Shown: positions 1 through 8,951, counted from the stretch's first letter. The stretch: DNA of 64,000 bases from Thermotoga sp. KOL6 (GCF_002866025.1 NZ_LNDE01000003.1:62001-126000); one strand, 5' to 3'. The notes: generated by a model not told the origin, from the sequence alone. Translations and numbers: made by a program.

Positions 1-108
1 GAACTTTTGTATCTCGAAAAGCTCATGAAAGACGGGACTTTGAAGGTTCCTGAAACACAAGAAGAACTCGATGCGTTCGAAGTACCAGAGATTGAATTTC
101 CATTTTGA
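1..108 (+). CDS. C-terminal end of a substrate-binding lipoprotein (BMP family), partial
   Basis: Only the last 35 codons are in the window. The open frame from base 1 ends at a TGA at 106-108, and the tail is acidic (PEIEFPF at the end). It lies directly upstream of an ATPase and two permeases of the BMP/nucleoside ABC type. In that family the first gene normally encodes the basic membrane lipoprotein that binds purine nucleosides or related ligands. The identity is inferred from this context, because too little sequence is visible for a domain call. A GC-rich hairpin starts on the stop codon. Confidence 0.6.
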   Translation, partial: ELLYLEKLMKDGTLKVPETQEELDAFEVPEIEFPF

Positions 109-128
109 GGGGGCATGCCCCCTCTTTT
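107..128 (+). terminator. Intercistronic GC hairpin behind the binding-protein gene
   Basis: A perfect 18-bp palindrome spans 107-124. It can fold as a 7-bp stem (GAGGGGG/CCCCCTC) with a CATG loop, followed by TTTT at 125-128. It overlaps the stop codon of the upstream gene and sits 15 bases before the GTG start of the ATPase gene. I read it as a partial terminator or 3'-end protector that keeps the binding protein more abundant than the membrane components. Confidence 0.65.
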
Positions 129-143
129 CCCAGGGGTGATTCG

Positions 144-1667
144 GTGGAGTACGCAGTCGTAATGAAGGGGATAGTCAAGAGATTTCCTGGTGTTCTTGCG
201 AACGATCACGTCGATCTCTTCGTAGAAAAGGGGGAAATTCATGCTATAGTCGGTGAAAACGGTGCCGGTAAGACTACTCTCATGAAACAGCTTTATGGAT
301 TGCTGAAACCCGATGAAGGAGAAATATATATAAACGGTAAAAAAGTTGAATTTTCTGGCCCAAGAGATGCAATAAAGCATGGAATAGGTATGGTTCACCA
401 GCATTTTATGTTAGTTGATAATCTAACTGCTTTTGAGAACGTTATCATCGGTATGGAACCGAAGAAGGGTATCGTACTGAACAGAAAAGAAGCAAGAGAG
501 AAAGTCAAAAAGCTTTCCGAGGAGTACGGTTTGATAATTGACGTCGACATGAAAATCGAAGATATGCCAGTTGGACTCCAACAAAGGGTGGAGATTATAA
601 AGACACTTTACAGAGGAGCAGAGATCCTTATTCTCGACGAGCCCACCGCTGTTTTAACCCCGCAAGAAACGGAAGAACTCTTCGACGTTTTGAGGAGACT
701 CAAGAAGAGTGGGAAAACCATCATATTCATTTCACATAAATTGAACGAAGTCATGGCGATTTCGGATAGGATTACCGTTATGAGACAGGGAAAGGTAACA
801 GGAAATCTCATAACTTCCCAAACAACACCGCAAGAGATTGCAAGACTGATGGTGGGAAGAGATGTTGTCTTAACCGTCGAGAAAAAACCGAAAGAACCCG
901 GTGAAGTTCTTCTTGAAGTTGAGAACCTCTGGGTTAAAGACAACAGAGGGTTAAATGCAGTGAGAGGTGTTTCCTTTGCGGTTAGGAAAGGAGAAATAGT
1001 AGGAATAGCCGGAGTGGCAGGAAACGGGCAATCCGAACTGGTGGAAGCTATAACAGGTTTGAGAAAAGTAGAGGAAGGTAGAGTAATTTTCAAAGGAGAA
1101 AATATCACTGGTTACGACCCCAAAAGGCTGAGAGACATTGGAATTTACCACGTACCAGAAGATAGATTGAAAAGAGGTCTGATAGTGGACTTCCCAGCCT
1201 ATTTTAACATGATCCTCGGGAGACACATGGTGGAACCCTTTGTAAGAAATGGCTTCCTTAATATGAGAGAGATAAAAACTTTCTCAAAGCAACTTTTTGA
1301 ACGTTTCGATATAAGGCCTAGAAATATAGAGCTTCTAGCTGGAAATTTCTCGGGTGGAAATCAGCAAAAGATAATAGTCGCCCGCGAAATGAGTTTTTCT
1401 CCGGAATTTCTTGTTGTAGCGCAACCAACTCGAGGCCTTGACGTGGGAGCTATAGAGTTCATACACAGAACTCTCGTGTCAATGAGAGATAGAGATGTAG
1501 GGATTCTACTTGTTTCCATGGAATTAGACGAGATCTTCTCTTTGAGTGATCGTATTCTCGTGATGTACGAAGGTGAAATAATGGGAGAAGTGAGGCCTGA
1601 GGAAACCACCAGAGAGGAAGTGGGATTGATGATGGCTGGACATAGACTGGAGGAGATCAGAAAATGA
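144..1667 (+). CDS. ABC transporter ATP-binding protein, BMP/nucleoside type (two ABC domains)
   Basis: The protein has 507 residues and two fused ABC domains, as in the ATPases of sugar and nucleoside (NupA/YufO-like) importers. The first domain has a canonical Walker A (GENGAGKTTL). The second has a degenerate P-loop (GVAGNGQSELVE) but a good signature (SGGNQQK), which is normal for the family. I place the start at GTG 144, six bases after AGGGGTGAT. A longer frame opening at 105 would begin inside the terminator hairpin and has no SD. The stop overlaps the next gene by ATGA, so the genes are translationally coupled. The cytoplasmic protein should energise uptake through the two following permeases. 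Purine nucleosides are the usual ligands, but the substrate is not shown here. Confidence 0.9.
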   Translation: MEYAVVMKGIVKRFPGVLANDHVDLFVEKGEIHAIVGENGAGKTTLMKQLYGLLKPDEGEIYINGKKVEFSGPRDAIKHGIGMVHQHFMLVDNLTAFENVIIGMEPKKGIVLNRKEAREKVKKLSEEYGLIIDVDMKIEDMPVGLQQRVEIIKTLYRGAEILILDEPTAVLTPQETEELFDVLRRLKKSGKTIIFISHKLNEVMAISDRITVMRQGKVTGNLITSQTTPQEIARLMVGRDVVLTVEKKPKEPGEVLLEVENLWVKDNRGLNAVRGVSFAVRKGEIVGIAGVAGNGQSELVEAITGLRKVEEGRVIFKGENITGYDPKRLRDIGIYHVPEDRLKRGLIVDFPAYFNMILGRHMVEPFVRNGFLNMREIKTFSKQLFERFDIRPRNIELLAGNFSGGNQQKIIVAREMSFSPEFLVVAQPTRGLDVGAIEFIHRTLVSMRDRDVGILLVSMELDEIFSLSDRILVMYEGEIMGEVRPEETTREEVGLMMAGHRLEEIRK

Positions 1668-2698
1668 GTAGCAGGGTTTGGGCCTTTCTTGTACCATTTT
1701 TCTCTGTAATCATCGCTCTTCTTGTTGCCGCTGTTGTAATCATAGCGATAGGTCAAAATCCTTTCATAGCTTACAAAGCAATGATCGAAGGAGCTTTTGG
1801 CAATCTGCAAGCACTCGCAGATACAATTATAAAGACGACACCGCTCATATTAACAGGTCTCTCGGTCGGTTTCGGTTTCAGAGCAGGCCTTTTCAACATA
1901 GGAGCAGAAGGTCAAATGATTATTGGTGCCATCTTCGCAACGGTCGTAGGAATAAACATGAGAGGGATTCCTCCTACTCTTGCCATTCCCGTTACTATGC
2001 TTGCTGGTATGATCGGAGGAGCCCTGTGGGCCGCAATATCGGGATATTTGAAGGCAAAAACCGGTGCTCATGAAGTGGTAACAACGATCATGCTGAACTG
2101 GATCGCTACCTACATTTCTTCTTATCTCATAACCGGCCCGTTGGCTGTCGGTTCTGGTACCCCGAAAAGTCCAGAAATCGCTCCATCTGCGAAGCTTCCA
2201 CCTATTGTTACAGTCGGTGCTCTCGAGATGACATCGGGAATAGCTATATCGATCATCGCCGCTATTGTTATGTACATTATTCTTGAAAAAACAAAAACGG
2301 GGTATGAAGTTAAAGCAACAGGTTTCAATCCATACGCCGCGGAATACGGTGGAATAAACATCTCTAAAAACATAGTCATGTGTATGGCTATCAGTGGAGC
2401 ACTAGCAGGTCTTGCTGGAGCTTTGGAAGTCATGGGATTGCATCATAGATTTCTAGGAACGCTATCTGGAGGCAAAGGATTCGACGGTATATCCATCGCT
2501 CTCATCGGGCAAAATCATCCAATCGGGATCATCTTTGCTTCCTTCCTCATTGCCTCCTTGCGAACGGGTTCCAGTAACATGCAGTTTGTAGGCGTTCCCA
2601 AACACATCGTCACTATCATCCAAGGTATAGTGATATTCCTCGTAGCTGCTGATAGAATCGTTAAAACCCTTCTGAAAGCCAAGAAGGTGAGAAAATGA
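1664..2698 (+). CDS. ABC transporter permease, BmpB/NupB-like
   Basis: This 344-residue hydrophobic protein is a membrane permease of the branched-chain/ribose/nucleoside class. It has multiple membrane segments and the family's conserved NIGAEGQM stretch near residue 80. It starts at ATG 1664, overlapping the stop of the ATPase gene, and its own stop overlaps the next permease by four bases. The three genes therefore form a coupled unit. In this family the two permeases are different in length and make a heterodimeric channel, and this is the longer one. The class is clear, but the substrate is inferred only from family membership. Confidence 0.88.
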   Translation: MSSRVWAFLVPFFSVIIALLVAAVVIIAIGQNPFIAYKAMIEGAFGNLQALADTIIKTTPLILTGLSVGFGFRAGLFNIGAEGQMIIGAIFATVVGINMRGIPPTLAIPVTMLAGMIGGALWAAISGYLKAKTGAHEVVTTIMLNWIATYISSYLITGPLAVGSGTPKSPEIAPSAKLPPIVTVGALEMTSGIAISIIAAIVMYIILEKTKTGYEVKATGFNPYAAEYGGINISKNIVMCMAISGALAGLAGALEVMGLHHRFLGTLSGGKGFDGISIALIGQNHPIGIIFASFLIASLRTGSSNMQFVGVPKHIVTIIQGIVIFLVAADRIVKTLLKAKKVRK

Positions 2699-3654
2699 AA
2701 ATATTCGAGGTTCTGTGGAATATATTCACGAATCCTCTCTTCTACAAACTCACTCTCACAGCTTCGACTCCTCTTCTTTTTGCCTCTCTTGGAGGTGTGT
2801 TCAGTGAAATAACAGGAGTTGTGAATATTGCATTGGAAGGTATAATGCTCCTCGGTGCATTTTCTTCGGTTGTGATTACCTACTACACTGGCAGCGTTTG
2901 GCTCGGTTTTCTGCTTTCCATTCCCATTGGGATAGGGTTTTCTTGGTTTCATGCGTGGGCCAGTATCAAATGGAGAGGAAATCAAATAGTGAGTGCTACC
3001 GCTCTAATCCTCATAGCACAGGGTTTGACAGGATTTCTTATGGAACCGATATTTGGGCAACCAGGTCAAACACCTTACGTTGGAAGGATAAACGAGGTTA
3101 CAATTCCTGGATTGTCTAAAGTACCGTTCCTAGGAGAAGCAATTGGAACAATCAGTCCCATCGTTATTCTAGCGTTCGCAATGGTGCTTTTTGCTTGGTT
3201 TCTAATTTACAAGACTCCGCTCGGTTTGAGAATGAGGGCCGTTGGTGAAAACCCGGAAGCAGCGGATACTCTTGGGGTTAACGTTTTCAAGATAAGGTAT
3301 TTCGGGGTGCTCATGAGCGGTGCTTTGGCATCGATGGGTGGTGCCTTCCTTTCTATAGGAGAAGTGGGGAACTTTCGAGAACTCATGACAGGCGGTAGAG
3401 GTTTCATCGCTCTTGCTGCAATGATTCTCGGTAACTGGAACCCCGTAGGTGCCATGTGGGCGTGCTTACTTTTTGGCATGTCGGAGGCGCTCGCTAACCA
3501 GCTTCAAAGCAGTCCCTTGCTCAATGTATCAGCAACCGTTAAACCTCTGTTCAATCTGTTCCCGTTCGTCGTCACGCTCGTAGTGGTTGCCGGTCTTATT
3601 GGAAGGACAAGACCTCCTGCTGCCGATGGTATTCCTTACGAAAAAGAAGAATGA
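2695..3654 (+). CDS. ABC transporter permease, NupC/YufQ-like
   Basis: The second permease of the importer has 319 residues and many hydrophobic segments. It has the paired motifs NIALEGIMLLGAF near residue 43 and GRGFIALAAMILGNW near residue 235. The ATG start overlaps the TGA of the preceding permease. The 3' end overlaps the convergent nuclease gene by 19 bp, with no terminator hairpin between them, so opposing transcripts are antisense at their ends. It is expected in the cytoplasmic membrane with the preceding permease and ATPase. Confidence 0.88.
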   Translation: MKIFEVLWNIFTNPLFYKLTLTASTPLLFASLGGVFSEITGVVNIALEGIMLLGAFSSVVITYYTGSVWLGFLLSIPIGIGFSWFHAWASIKWRGNQIVSATALILIAQGLTGFLMEPIFGQPGQTPYVGRINEVTIPGLSKVPFLGEAIGTISPIVILAFAMVLFAWFLIYKTPLGLRMRAVGENPEAADTLGVNVFKIRYFGVLMSGALASMGGAFLSIGEVGNFRELMTGGRGFIALAAMILGNWNPVGAMWACLLFGMSEALANQLQSSPLLNVSATVKPLFNLFPFVVTLVVVAGLIGRTRPPAADGIPYEKEE

Positions 3655-4820
3655 GCTTTTAAAAAATCTAATACCTTTTTCGTTGCTCTTACATCATCTT
3701 CGTTGTAAAGAAGCATTTGTTGAAGAAGTTCTTCGTTTCTTGTTCTTTTCCATTTTTCATAGAGTGATAAGATTTCATAACCATTCAACGAAGTTCGCCA
3801 TTTGTAACCCAGATACTTGGCGATTCTTTTCAGGGAGTAAGACATAACAGGAAAGACGAAATGTTGTCTTAAAATGGAAAATACGTCAATGAAGTTGAAC
3901 TTTCTGTTTTTTCCAATGATTGATAGTATCTTTTTCTTCTCTGGACCATGATAATGATAGAAAGTTGCTCCATCTTCTAGAGAGTTCAAAAAATAGACTA
4001 GTGCATATTTCCCCTCTTCTAGCAGGAAATACTTGTATTCATCATCTACAAGGAACCCATAAAGAAAATCTCTCTCTTCAGATGGGTGGTATTCTATATC
4101 AACAACGATTCCCTCAGGGAGTACTCTTGGAGGAGTTATCATTATAACTCGATTTTCGAGGAAAGCTCTGGCCGCTATTATGAATCTTCTACTTTTTTCT
4201 TTCCCGAAAAACTTTTCCAATATCCTTGAATCGGCGTTTGCCAGATCGTCCAAAGTCTCTATCCCTATTTCATAAAACGTTCTGTAGGTCTCTTTCCCTA
4301 TTCCATTCACAAGCATAAGACTTTTCTTATCTAACAATGTCTTTTCACACTCTTCCAAAAAATCACAATATCTGCAGTGTTTACCCACCCTTGGTTCCGG
4401 GTCATCTTTCATATTTATCATGGCCGCTAGGATATCTTCTACGACTGGTATCAGGTTTTTCCAGTTTTCCATCCTTCGCGAAAAGTTATCGCTCACCACT
4501 TCTATTCCTGATATTTCCAAACCAGATCTCGTAAAAACCAAAGCGTGAAATGTGGCTTCCAAAGCATATTTTTCTTTAAATCTCTTAGCCTTTTTCCTCA
4601 AAATTATTTTCCATCCTTCACCTTCTTTTACGACCAGATCGGGCGTTGAAATTAATTTCGCTCCTTCAATCTCACACACGACAACGGGATTTTCCACCGA
4701 AAAACCCAACTTCAAGAAATTTTCGGAAATTGTGGAATAAACCGCTCCGTCTTTCCTGGTGAAATAGAATTTCCGCGGGCAAGTTAAAAAAGCTTCTACT
4801 TCGTCATATCCGATCACCAC
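3636..4820 (-). CDS. TM0106-family RecB-like/RNase H-like putative nuclease
   Basis: A 394-residue two-domain protein. Residues 1-160 resemble a Cas4/RecB-type nuclease domain, with Cys14 and the cluster Cys149, Cys152 and Cys158 that could bind an Fe-S cluster. A helix-hairpin-helix segment follows at about 168-193 (NGIGKETYRTFYEIG). Residues 237-390 form an RNase H-like DnaQ-type exonuclease domain, with DIEYH at 241-245, an Asp at 312 and YNEDDV at 372-377. I recognise the architecture as the family named after T. maritima TM0106 (from memory). The PD motif is present (TPD, Asp61), but the expected Asp/Glu-x-Lys strand reads LRK at 74-76, so the RecB-like site may be dead. The start is GTG 4820, close behind GAGGTGATAAA. 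It stands alone on this strand, divergent from the GGDEF-like gene. Confidence 0.75.
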   Translation of the reverse strand: MVIGYDEVEAFLTCPRKFYFTRKDGAVYSTISENFLKLGFSVENPVVVCEIEGAKLISTPDLVVKEGEGWKIILRKKAKRFKEKYALEATFHALVFTRSGLEISGIEVVSDNFSRRMENWKNLIPVVEDILAAMINMKDDPEPRVGKHCRYCDFLEECEKTLLDKKSLMLVNGIGKETYRTFYEIGIETLDDLANADSRILEKFFGKEKSRRFIIAARAFLENRVIMITPPRVLPEGIVVDIEYHPSEERDFLYGFLVDDEYKYFLLEEGKYALVYFLNSLEDGATFYHYHGPEKKKILSIIGKNRKFNFIDVFSILRQHFVFPVMSYSLKRIAKYLGYKWRTSLNGYEILSLYEKWKRTRNEELLQQMLLYNEDDVRATKKVLDFLKAHSSFS

Positions 4821-4905
4821 TTTATCACCTCGTTTGAGTTCGTGTGGTAGAATATCTTCTAAGCGTATTATAATATTTTCGAGAAACTACGTGGGGGTGT
4901 TGAAC

Positions 4906-5478
4906 ATGGATGATCGCGAAGAACTTATTAGAAAAATCAACGAACTCGAAGAAAAACTCAAGAGGTGCCAACAGAGACAGCAAGAACTTGAAAATCTCAT
5001 AGAAGAGTACAACGATGTATTGAAAAAACAATTTCAAGTTTTCGACGATTTTTTCGAAAAACTTGGAACGAAGAAAATGATAGATCCTTTGACAAGAGTA
5101 TATTCGAAAGATCATTTCTTGAAACTCCTTTCTTACCAGCATCAAAGGTCTTTTGAAGAAAACACACCTTACACGATCTTCTTTGTAAAAGTGAAACTCC
5201 CTGAAGAAGAAAAAGAAAGAATTTTGATGAGAGTAGGAAAGGTTCTGAAAGAGTGTGTGAGGGTCCCCCTTGACAGTGTGGGAAGATACTCCGATGATAC
5301 TTTTGCTCTGTTTGTAGTTGATGCCTCAAAAACCTTGGCACCGAAAATAAAAGAGAGAATCGAAAACTTTCTCAAGAATATTTCTGGGATTGATTACAAA
5401 GTCGTTTACAAATCTTATCCAGAAGATTTTATGGATTTGGATAAAATTCTTTCAGACCTGGAGAAGGCGGTGTCCTAA
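4906..5478 (+). CDS. Coiled-coil protein with degenerate GGDEF domain
   Basis: A 190-residue soluble protein. Residues 1-55 are a charged coiled coil rich in Glu, Lys and Gln. The remainder looks like a GGDEF fold, starting with DPLTRVYSKDHF. The active-site loop reads GRYSDDTFAL where diguanylate cyclases have GRYGGDEFAL, and the DxD/N metal segment is not recognisable, so I expect no cyclase activity. I start it at ATG 4906, because the longer frame from 4834 has no SD and extends into the divergent promoter region. The palindromic TATTATAATA at 4866-4875 offers a -10 element to both strands. The gene ends directly against murA, so it is probably cotranscribed with it. A structural or nucleotide-sensing role is possible but unproven. 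Confidence 0.7.
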   Translation: MDDREELIRKINELEEKLKRCQQRQQELENLIEEYNDVLKKQFQVFDDFFEKLGTKKMIDPLTRVYSKDHFLKLLSYQHQRSFEENTPYTIFFVKVKLPEEEKERILMRVGKVLKECVRVPLDSVGRYSDDTFALFVVDASKTLAPKIKERIENFLKNISGIDYKVVYKSYPEDFMDLDKILSDLEKAVS

Positions 5479-6762
5479 TTGGGAAAATTCGTGGTACAAG
5501 GAGATACTGTTCTCGAAGGTGAAGTAAAAATATCTGGAGCCAAAAATGCCGCCTTACCTATAATGGCGGCATCGATTTTGTGCGATGAAGAAGTGGTTCT
5601 CGAGAACGTACCCAGGCTTCAGGATGTCTTCGTAATGAAAGACATCTTGCTTTCGATTGGTTTCAACGTGATTTTTGATAAGAACACCCTCATAGTGAGT
5701 AGAGCGAAGGACATATCTTGTGAAGTGCCTTACGAATTGGTCAGGAAAATGAGGGCTTCTTTCAACGTTCTAGGGCCAATAGCTGCCAGAGCTGGAAAGG
5801 CGAGAGTTGCTCTCCCAGGAGGGTGTTCAATAGGTGTAAGACCTGTAGATTTTCATCTAGAAGGGTTGAAAAAGCTGGGTTTCTCCATAAAAGTGGAACA
5901 TGGTTTTGTGGAGGCAACCTTCGAGAAGAGAGTAGAGCATGCTACGATTACACTTCCTTTCCCCAGTGTTGGAGCAACAGAGCACCTGATGACAACTGCC
6001 TCGCTTTTGGAAGGTACCCACACCATTATAGAGAACGCTGCTATGGAGCCAGAAATCGTCGATCTACAAAATTTTTTGAACGCTATGGGTGGTAACGTTA
6101 AAGGAGCGGGAACGAGTCGCATAGAAGTCGAAGGTGTTAAAAAGATGAACAGTGTTCGATATAGGATCATCCCGGATCGCATAGAAGCAGGCACATATCT
6201 GATAGCAATCGCTGCAAGTGGAGGGATGGGTGCTGTTAAAAACGTGATCCCATCTCATCTTGCAAACCCTCTTGGAAAATTGGAACAGATAGGTGCAGAT
6301 TTGAGAATCTATAAGGATACCATAGAAATCTCCATGGAAAAAAGGCCAAAATCTGTCGATATTACAACGAACCCCTATCCTGGTTTTCCAACAGATCTTC
6401 AACCACAGATGATGGTTCTTCTCTCCATTGCTAATGGGGTATCCGTTATCACGGAGAACGTTTTCAAAACAAGATTTCTTCATGTTGACGAACTCAAAAG
6501 AATGGGGGCAGATATAGAAGTTTCTGGAAATGTTGCGATAGTAAGAGGAGTAAAAAAACTGAGCGGTGCTCCCGTCGAAGGGACCGATCTTAGAGCAACC
6601 GCCGCGCTTCTCATAGCGGGTATAATCGCCGAAGGTTCAACGGAGATAAGTAACGTGGAACATATATTCAGAGGATACGAGAACGTAGTGGAAAAATTTG
6701 AAAATCTGGGGGCAAGAATCGAATATGTGCCAGGAGAAACTGAAAAAAATAGAGAAAATTGA
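5479..6762 (+). CDS. murA: UDP-N-acetylglucosamine 1-carboxyvinyltransferase
   Basis: MurA transfers enolpyruvate from phosphoenolpyruvate to UDP-GlcNAc, the first committed step of peptidoglycan synthesis, in the cytoplasm. The 427-residue length is normal. The N-terminal phosphate-binding Lys-Asn pair is in GAKNAA (residues 20-25). The catalytic loop GGCSIGVRP carries Cys116, the residue that fosfomycin alkylates in sensitive enzymes. The start is a TTG at 5479, immediately after the TAA of the upstream gene, with the SD GGAGAAGG inside that gene. The N-terminal GKFVVQGDTVLEG aligns with family N-termini, which supports this start. Its 3' end overlaps the next gene. Confidence 0.95.
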   Translation: MGKFVVQGDTVLEGEVKISGAKNAALPIMAASILCDEEVVLENVPRLQDVFVMKDILLSIGFNVIFDKNTLIVSRAKDISCEVPYELVRKMRASFNVLGPIAARAGKARVALPGGCSIGVRPVDFHLEGLKKLGFSIKVEHGFVEATFEKRVEHATITLPFPSVGATEHLMTTASLLEGTHTIIENAAMEPEIVDLQNFLNAMGGNVKGAGTSRIEVEGVKKMNSVRYRIIPDRIEAGTYLIAIAASGGMGAVKNVIPSHLANPLGKLEQIGADLRIYKDTIEISMEKRPKSVDITTNPYPGFPTDLQPQMMVLLSIANGVSVITENVFKTRFLHVDELKRMGADIEVSGNVAIVRGVKKLSGAPVEGTDLRATAALLIAGIIAEGSTEISNVEHIFRGYENVVEKFENLGARIEYVPGETEKNREN

Positions 6763-7687
6763 AGAAACTCTATGGGAGAATCTTAAAAAGTGTACACTTT
6801 GTCCTAGAATGTGTGGCATAAATAGATATGAAAAAACGGGATTTTGTGGTTTGGGAGATAGGCCAAAAATCTCAAACGCAGTTTTGCACTTTGGGGAAGA
6901 ACCTCCTATTTCTGGCAAAGGTGGAGCAGGTACGATCTTCTTCAGCGGCTGCAACATGAAATGTGTCTACTGTCAAAACATGGGATTCAGTCAGATGGGC
7001 GTAGGAACAGAAATCGATGTTGAGGATCTGGCTGACATATTTCTCATCCTTCAAGAGCACGGAGCACAGACTTTAAATCTTGTAACACCAACACCACAAT
7101 TACCGTTCATAATTTCTGCATTGAGGATTTCACTTTCGAAAGGTTTGAAGATACCGATCGTTTACAACACGAGTGGATATGAAAATCCCGAAACTCTCAA
7201 ATTGTTGGATTCCATCGTAGATATCTATCTAGCTGATTTGAGATATTCGAATGATTTTTCTTCACAAAAATACTCAAAAACACCAAATTATTGGACAATT
7301 GCACAGAAAGCTGTGATTGAGATGTTCAGACAAGTAGGTGCTTTCAACGAAGAAAAGATGAAAGGTCTGATTGTGAGAATTCTTATTCTTCCAGGCAAAG
7401 TGGTCGATTACAGGGAATTTTTTTCCTTCCTCTCAACGCTCTCCACTCGTATTCCTCTCTCTCTAATGAGTCAATATCTTCCACATTTCGATGCAAAGAA
7501 ATTTCCAGAGATAAACAGAAGAGTTCATCAAACCGAATACGAGGAAGTTCTCGAAATGGCAGAAGAATTTGGATTTGTTGAAGGTTGGTATCAATCCGAA
7601 GAAAAAGAAAGGGTTACCGCAAGGGGTGTAAAAGAAATCTCCGAAAAATTAAAATCTCTCCAATTAAAAGCGTATAATTCTCTGTAA
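6725..7687 (+). CDS. PflA/PflX-like radical SAM protein
   Basis: A 320-residue radical SAM protein of the pyruvate formate-lyase activating-enzyme-like group (COG1313 type). The [4Fe-4S]/SAM motif CNMKCVYC lies at residues 76-83. An additional N-terminal cysteine group (Cys23, 26, 30 and 41) may bind a second metal or Fe-S centre and is typical of this subgroup. The start is the ATG at 6725, inside the end of murA (38-bp overlap). No strong SD precedes it, and a TTG at 6698 is an alternative. No pyruvate formate-lyase partner is visible nearby, so the substrate is unknown. It is probably cotranscribed with murA. Confidence 0.8.
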   Translation: MCQEKLKKIEKIEETLWENLKKCTLCPRMCGINRYEKTGFCGLGDRPKISNAVLHFGEEPPISGKGGAGTIFFSGCNMKCVYCQNMGFSQMGVGTEIDVEDLADIFLILQEHGAQTLNLVTPTPQLPFIISALRISLSKGLKIPIVYNTSGYENPETLKLLDSIVDIYLADLRYSNDFSSQKYSKTPNYWTIAQKAVIEMFRQVGAFNEEKMKGLIVRILILPGKVVDYREFFSFLSTLSTRIPLSLMSQYLPHFDAKKFPEINRRVHQTEYEEVLEMAEEFGFVEGWYQSEEKERVTARGVKEISEKLKSLQLKAYNSL

Positions 7688-7723
7688 ACACTCACAAGAG
7701 TCTGAAATGAGGCATTTTTGGCC

Positions 7724-7776
7724 TTGATTTTTAAATTACTTCCTGCATATAATTAATATGATACTCAACGATATCA
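7724..7776 (+). promoter_or_regulatory. Promoter and candidate operator of the xylose locus
   Basis: TTGATT (7724-7729) and TATAAT (7748-7753) are separated by 18 bases, a good sigma-70-type promoter ahead of the ROK gene. Two imperfect dyads overlap or follow the -10: CATAT-N5-ATATG at 7746-7760 and TGATA-N8-TATCA at 7759-7776. They are candidates for binding of the downstream ROK repressor, which would make the locus autoregulated. The promoter is directly visible. The operator role is inference. Confidence 0.6.
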
Positions 7777-7795
7777 AAAATCAAGAAAGGGGGTA

Positions 7796-8938
7796 TTGAC
7801 GCTGAAATACAACTCACCAAGGATAAAGATATTGAATAAAAAAAGCATTTTAAAAGTTATTCACGAAAATCACCCCATTTCTAGATCCGACATATCAGAG
7901 ATCACAGGCCTCACACCGAGTAGTGTGACAAGACTCACCAAAGAACTCATAGACGAAGGGTACATAAAAGAAACTGGGACAATTGGAAAAAACACCCCCG
8001 GAAGAAGGAGAGTTCTTCTAGATTTGAAAAAAGAAGCCTTTTTGAGCCTCGTTTTTGATGTGGGTGTAAACATCACCACTTATGGAATAGGTTTCTTCGA
8101 TGGTGAAGTTGAACCTAGAGGAACGTTCAATACTCCGAGAAATCCGGAAGATTTCTTCAAAACGATCAGAGAAATATATGAAAGAATCTCACGGTCTCAA
8201 AAGATCACGAGGATCTCCCTCTCTGTACCCGGTATGGTGGATATGAACGAAAGTAGAATATTACTCGCTCCGAATCTTGGGTGGGAGAATGTGGACATAC
8301 GCGATTTCCTTGACGTCGATGTTCCGGTCCTAGCTGACAACGAAGCGAATCTTTCTATGCTTGCAGAGAAATACCATTCAGAAGATTTGAGAGATATCAA
8401 GGAAGCAGTTTTCATAATAGTCAGAGAAGGAGTTGGTACCGGTCTCATGATAGACGGGAAGATCCACAGAGGCCCGTCTTTCACCGCTGGTGAAGCGGGA
8501 CATATGACGGTGAACATGTATTCCGATAGACAGTGTCACTGTTCGAATTGGGGCTGTTGGGAACTAGTTTCCTCCATTAACTGGGCGATCAGTCAATACG
8601 GAAAAGAACTTCAGGGAAAGAACGCCATAGAGAAGTTCCGTACATTGAAACAAAAAAACGACGCAAGAAGAATTTTGACAAAGCTAGCAGAGAACATCGC
8701 AGTAGGGATTGTCAATCTTGTGAATATTCTCAATCCAGAGATTGTGATTCTTGGGGGAGAAATAGCGGATCTCGGGGAGAGTTTCTTTTCTACAATAGAA
8801 GATTATGTGCATCAAAGAGCACTGAAAGCGGCTGTGAGCAAGTTGAAGATAAGACCAACTGTTTTTAGAAACATCAGCTCAAATCTTGTGGGAGCAGCCG
8901 TCCTCGCAGTGGAGGACATAATAGAAGAAGTTAAATGA
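7796..8938 (+). CDS. ROK-family transcriptional repressor, probable xylose regulator
   Basis: A 380-residue ROK repressor with an N-terminal winged helix-turn-helix (about residues 15-70, with ITGLTPSSVTRLTKELIDEG). The C-terminal half is a ROK sugar-kinase-like domain, with the zinc-binding group HCSNWGCWE after GEAGHMTV. It heads a cluster encoding an alcohol dehydrogenase, a xylose-type ABC transporter and xylulokinase, so xylose or xylulose is the likely effector. The T. maritima orthologue is, from memory, the predicted XylR (TM0110). The start shown is TTG 7796, just behind AAAGGGGG. The spacing is short, so the exact start is uncertain. Confidence 0.88.
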   Translation: MTLKYNSPRIKILNKKSILKVIHENHPISRSDISEITGLTPSSVTRLTKELIDEGYIKETGTIGKNTPGRRRVLLDLKKEAFLSLVFDVGVNITTYGIGFFDGEVEPRGTFNTPRNPEDFFKTIREIYERISRSQKITRISLSVPGMVDMNESRILLAPNLGWENVDIRDFLDVDVPVLADNEANLSMLAEKYHSEDLRDIKEAVFIIVREGVGTGLMIDGKIHRGPSFTAGEAGHMTVNMYSDRQCHCSNWGCWELVSSINWAISQYGKELQGKNAIEKFRTLKQKNDARRILTKLAENIAVGIVNLVNILNPEIVILGGEIADLGESFFSTIEDYVHQRALKAAVSKLKIRPTVFRNISSNLVGAAVLAVEDIIEEVK

Positions 8939-8951
8939 AGGAGGTGGCAAC

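Noticed and set aside
608-1108. Long open frames opposite the ABC ATPase and similar frames opposite many genes
   Set aside because: They have no SD and no recognisable domains, and they lie fully within well-supported genes on the other strand.
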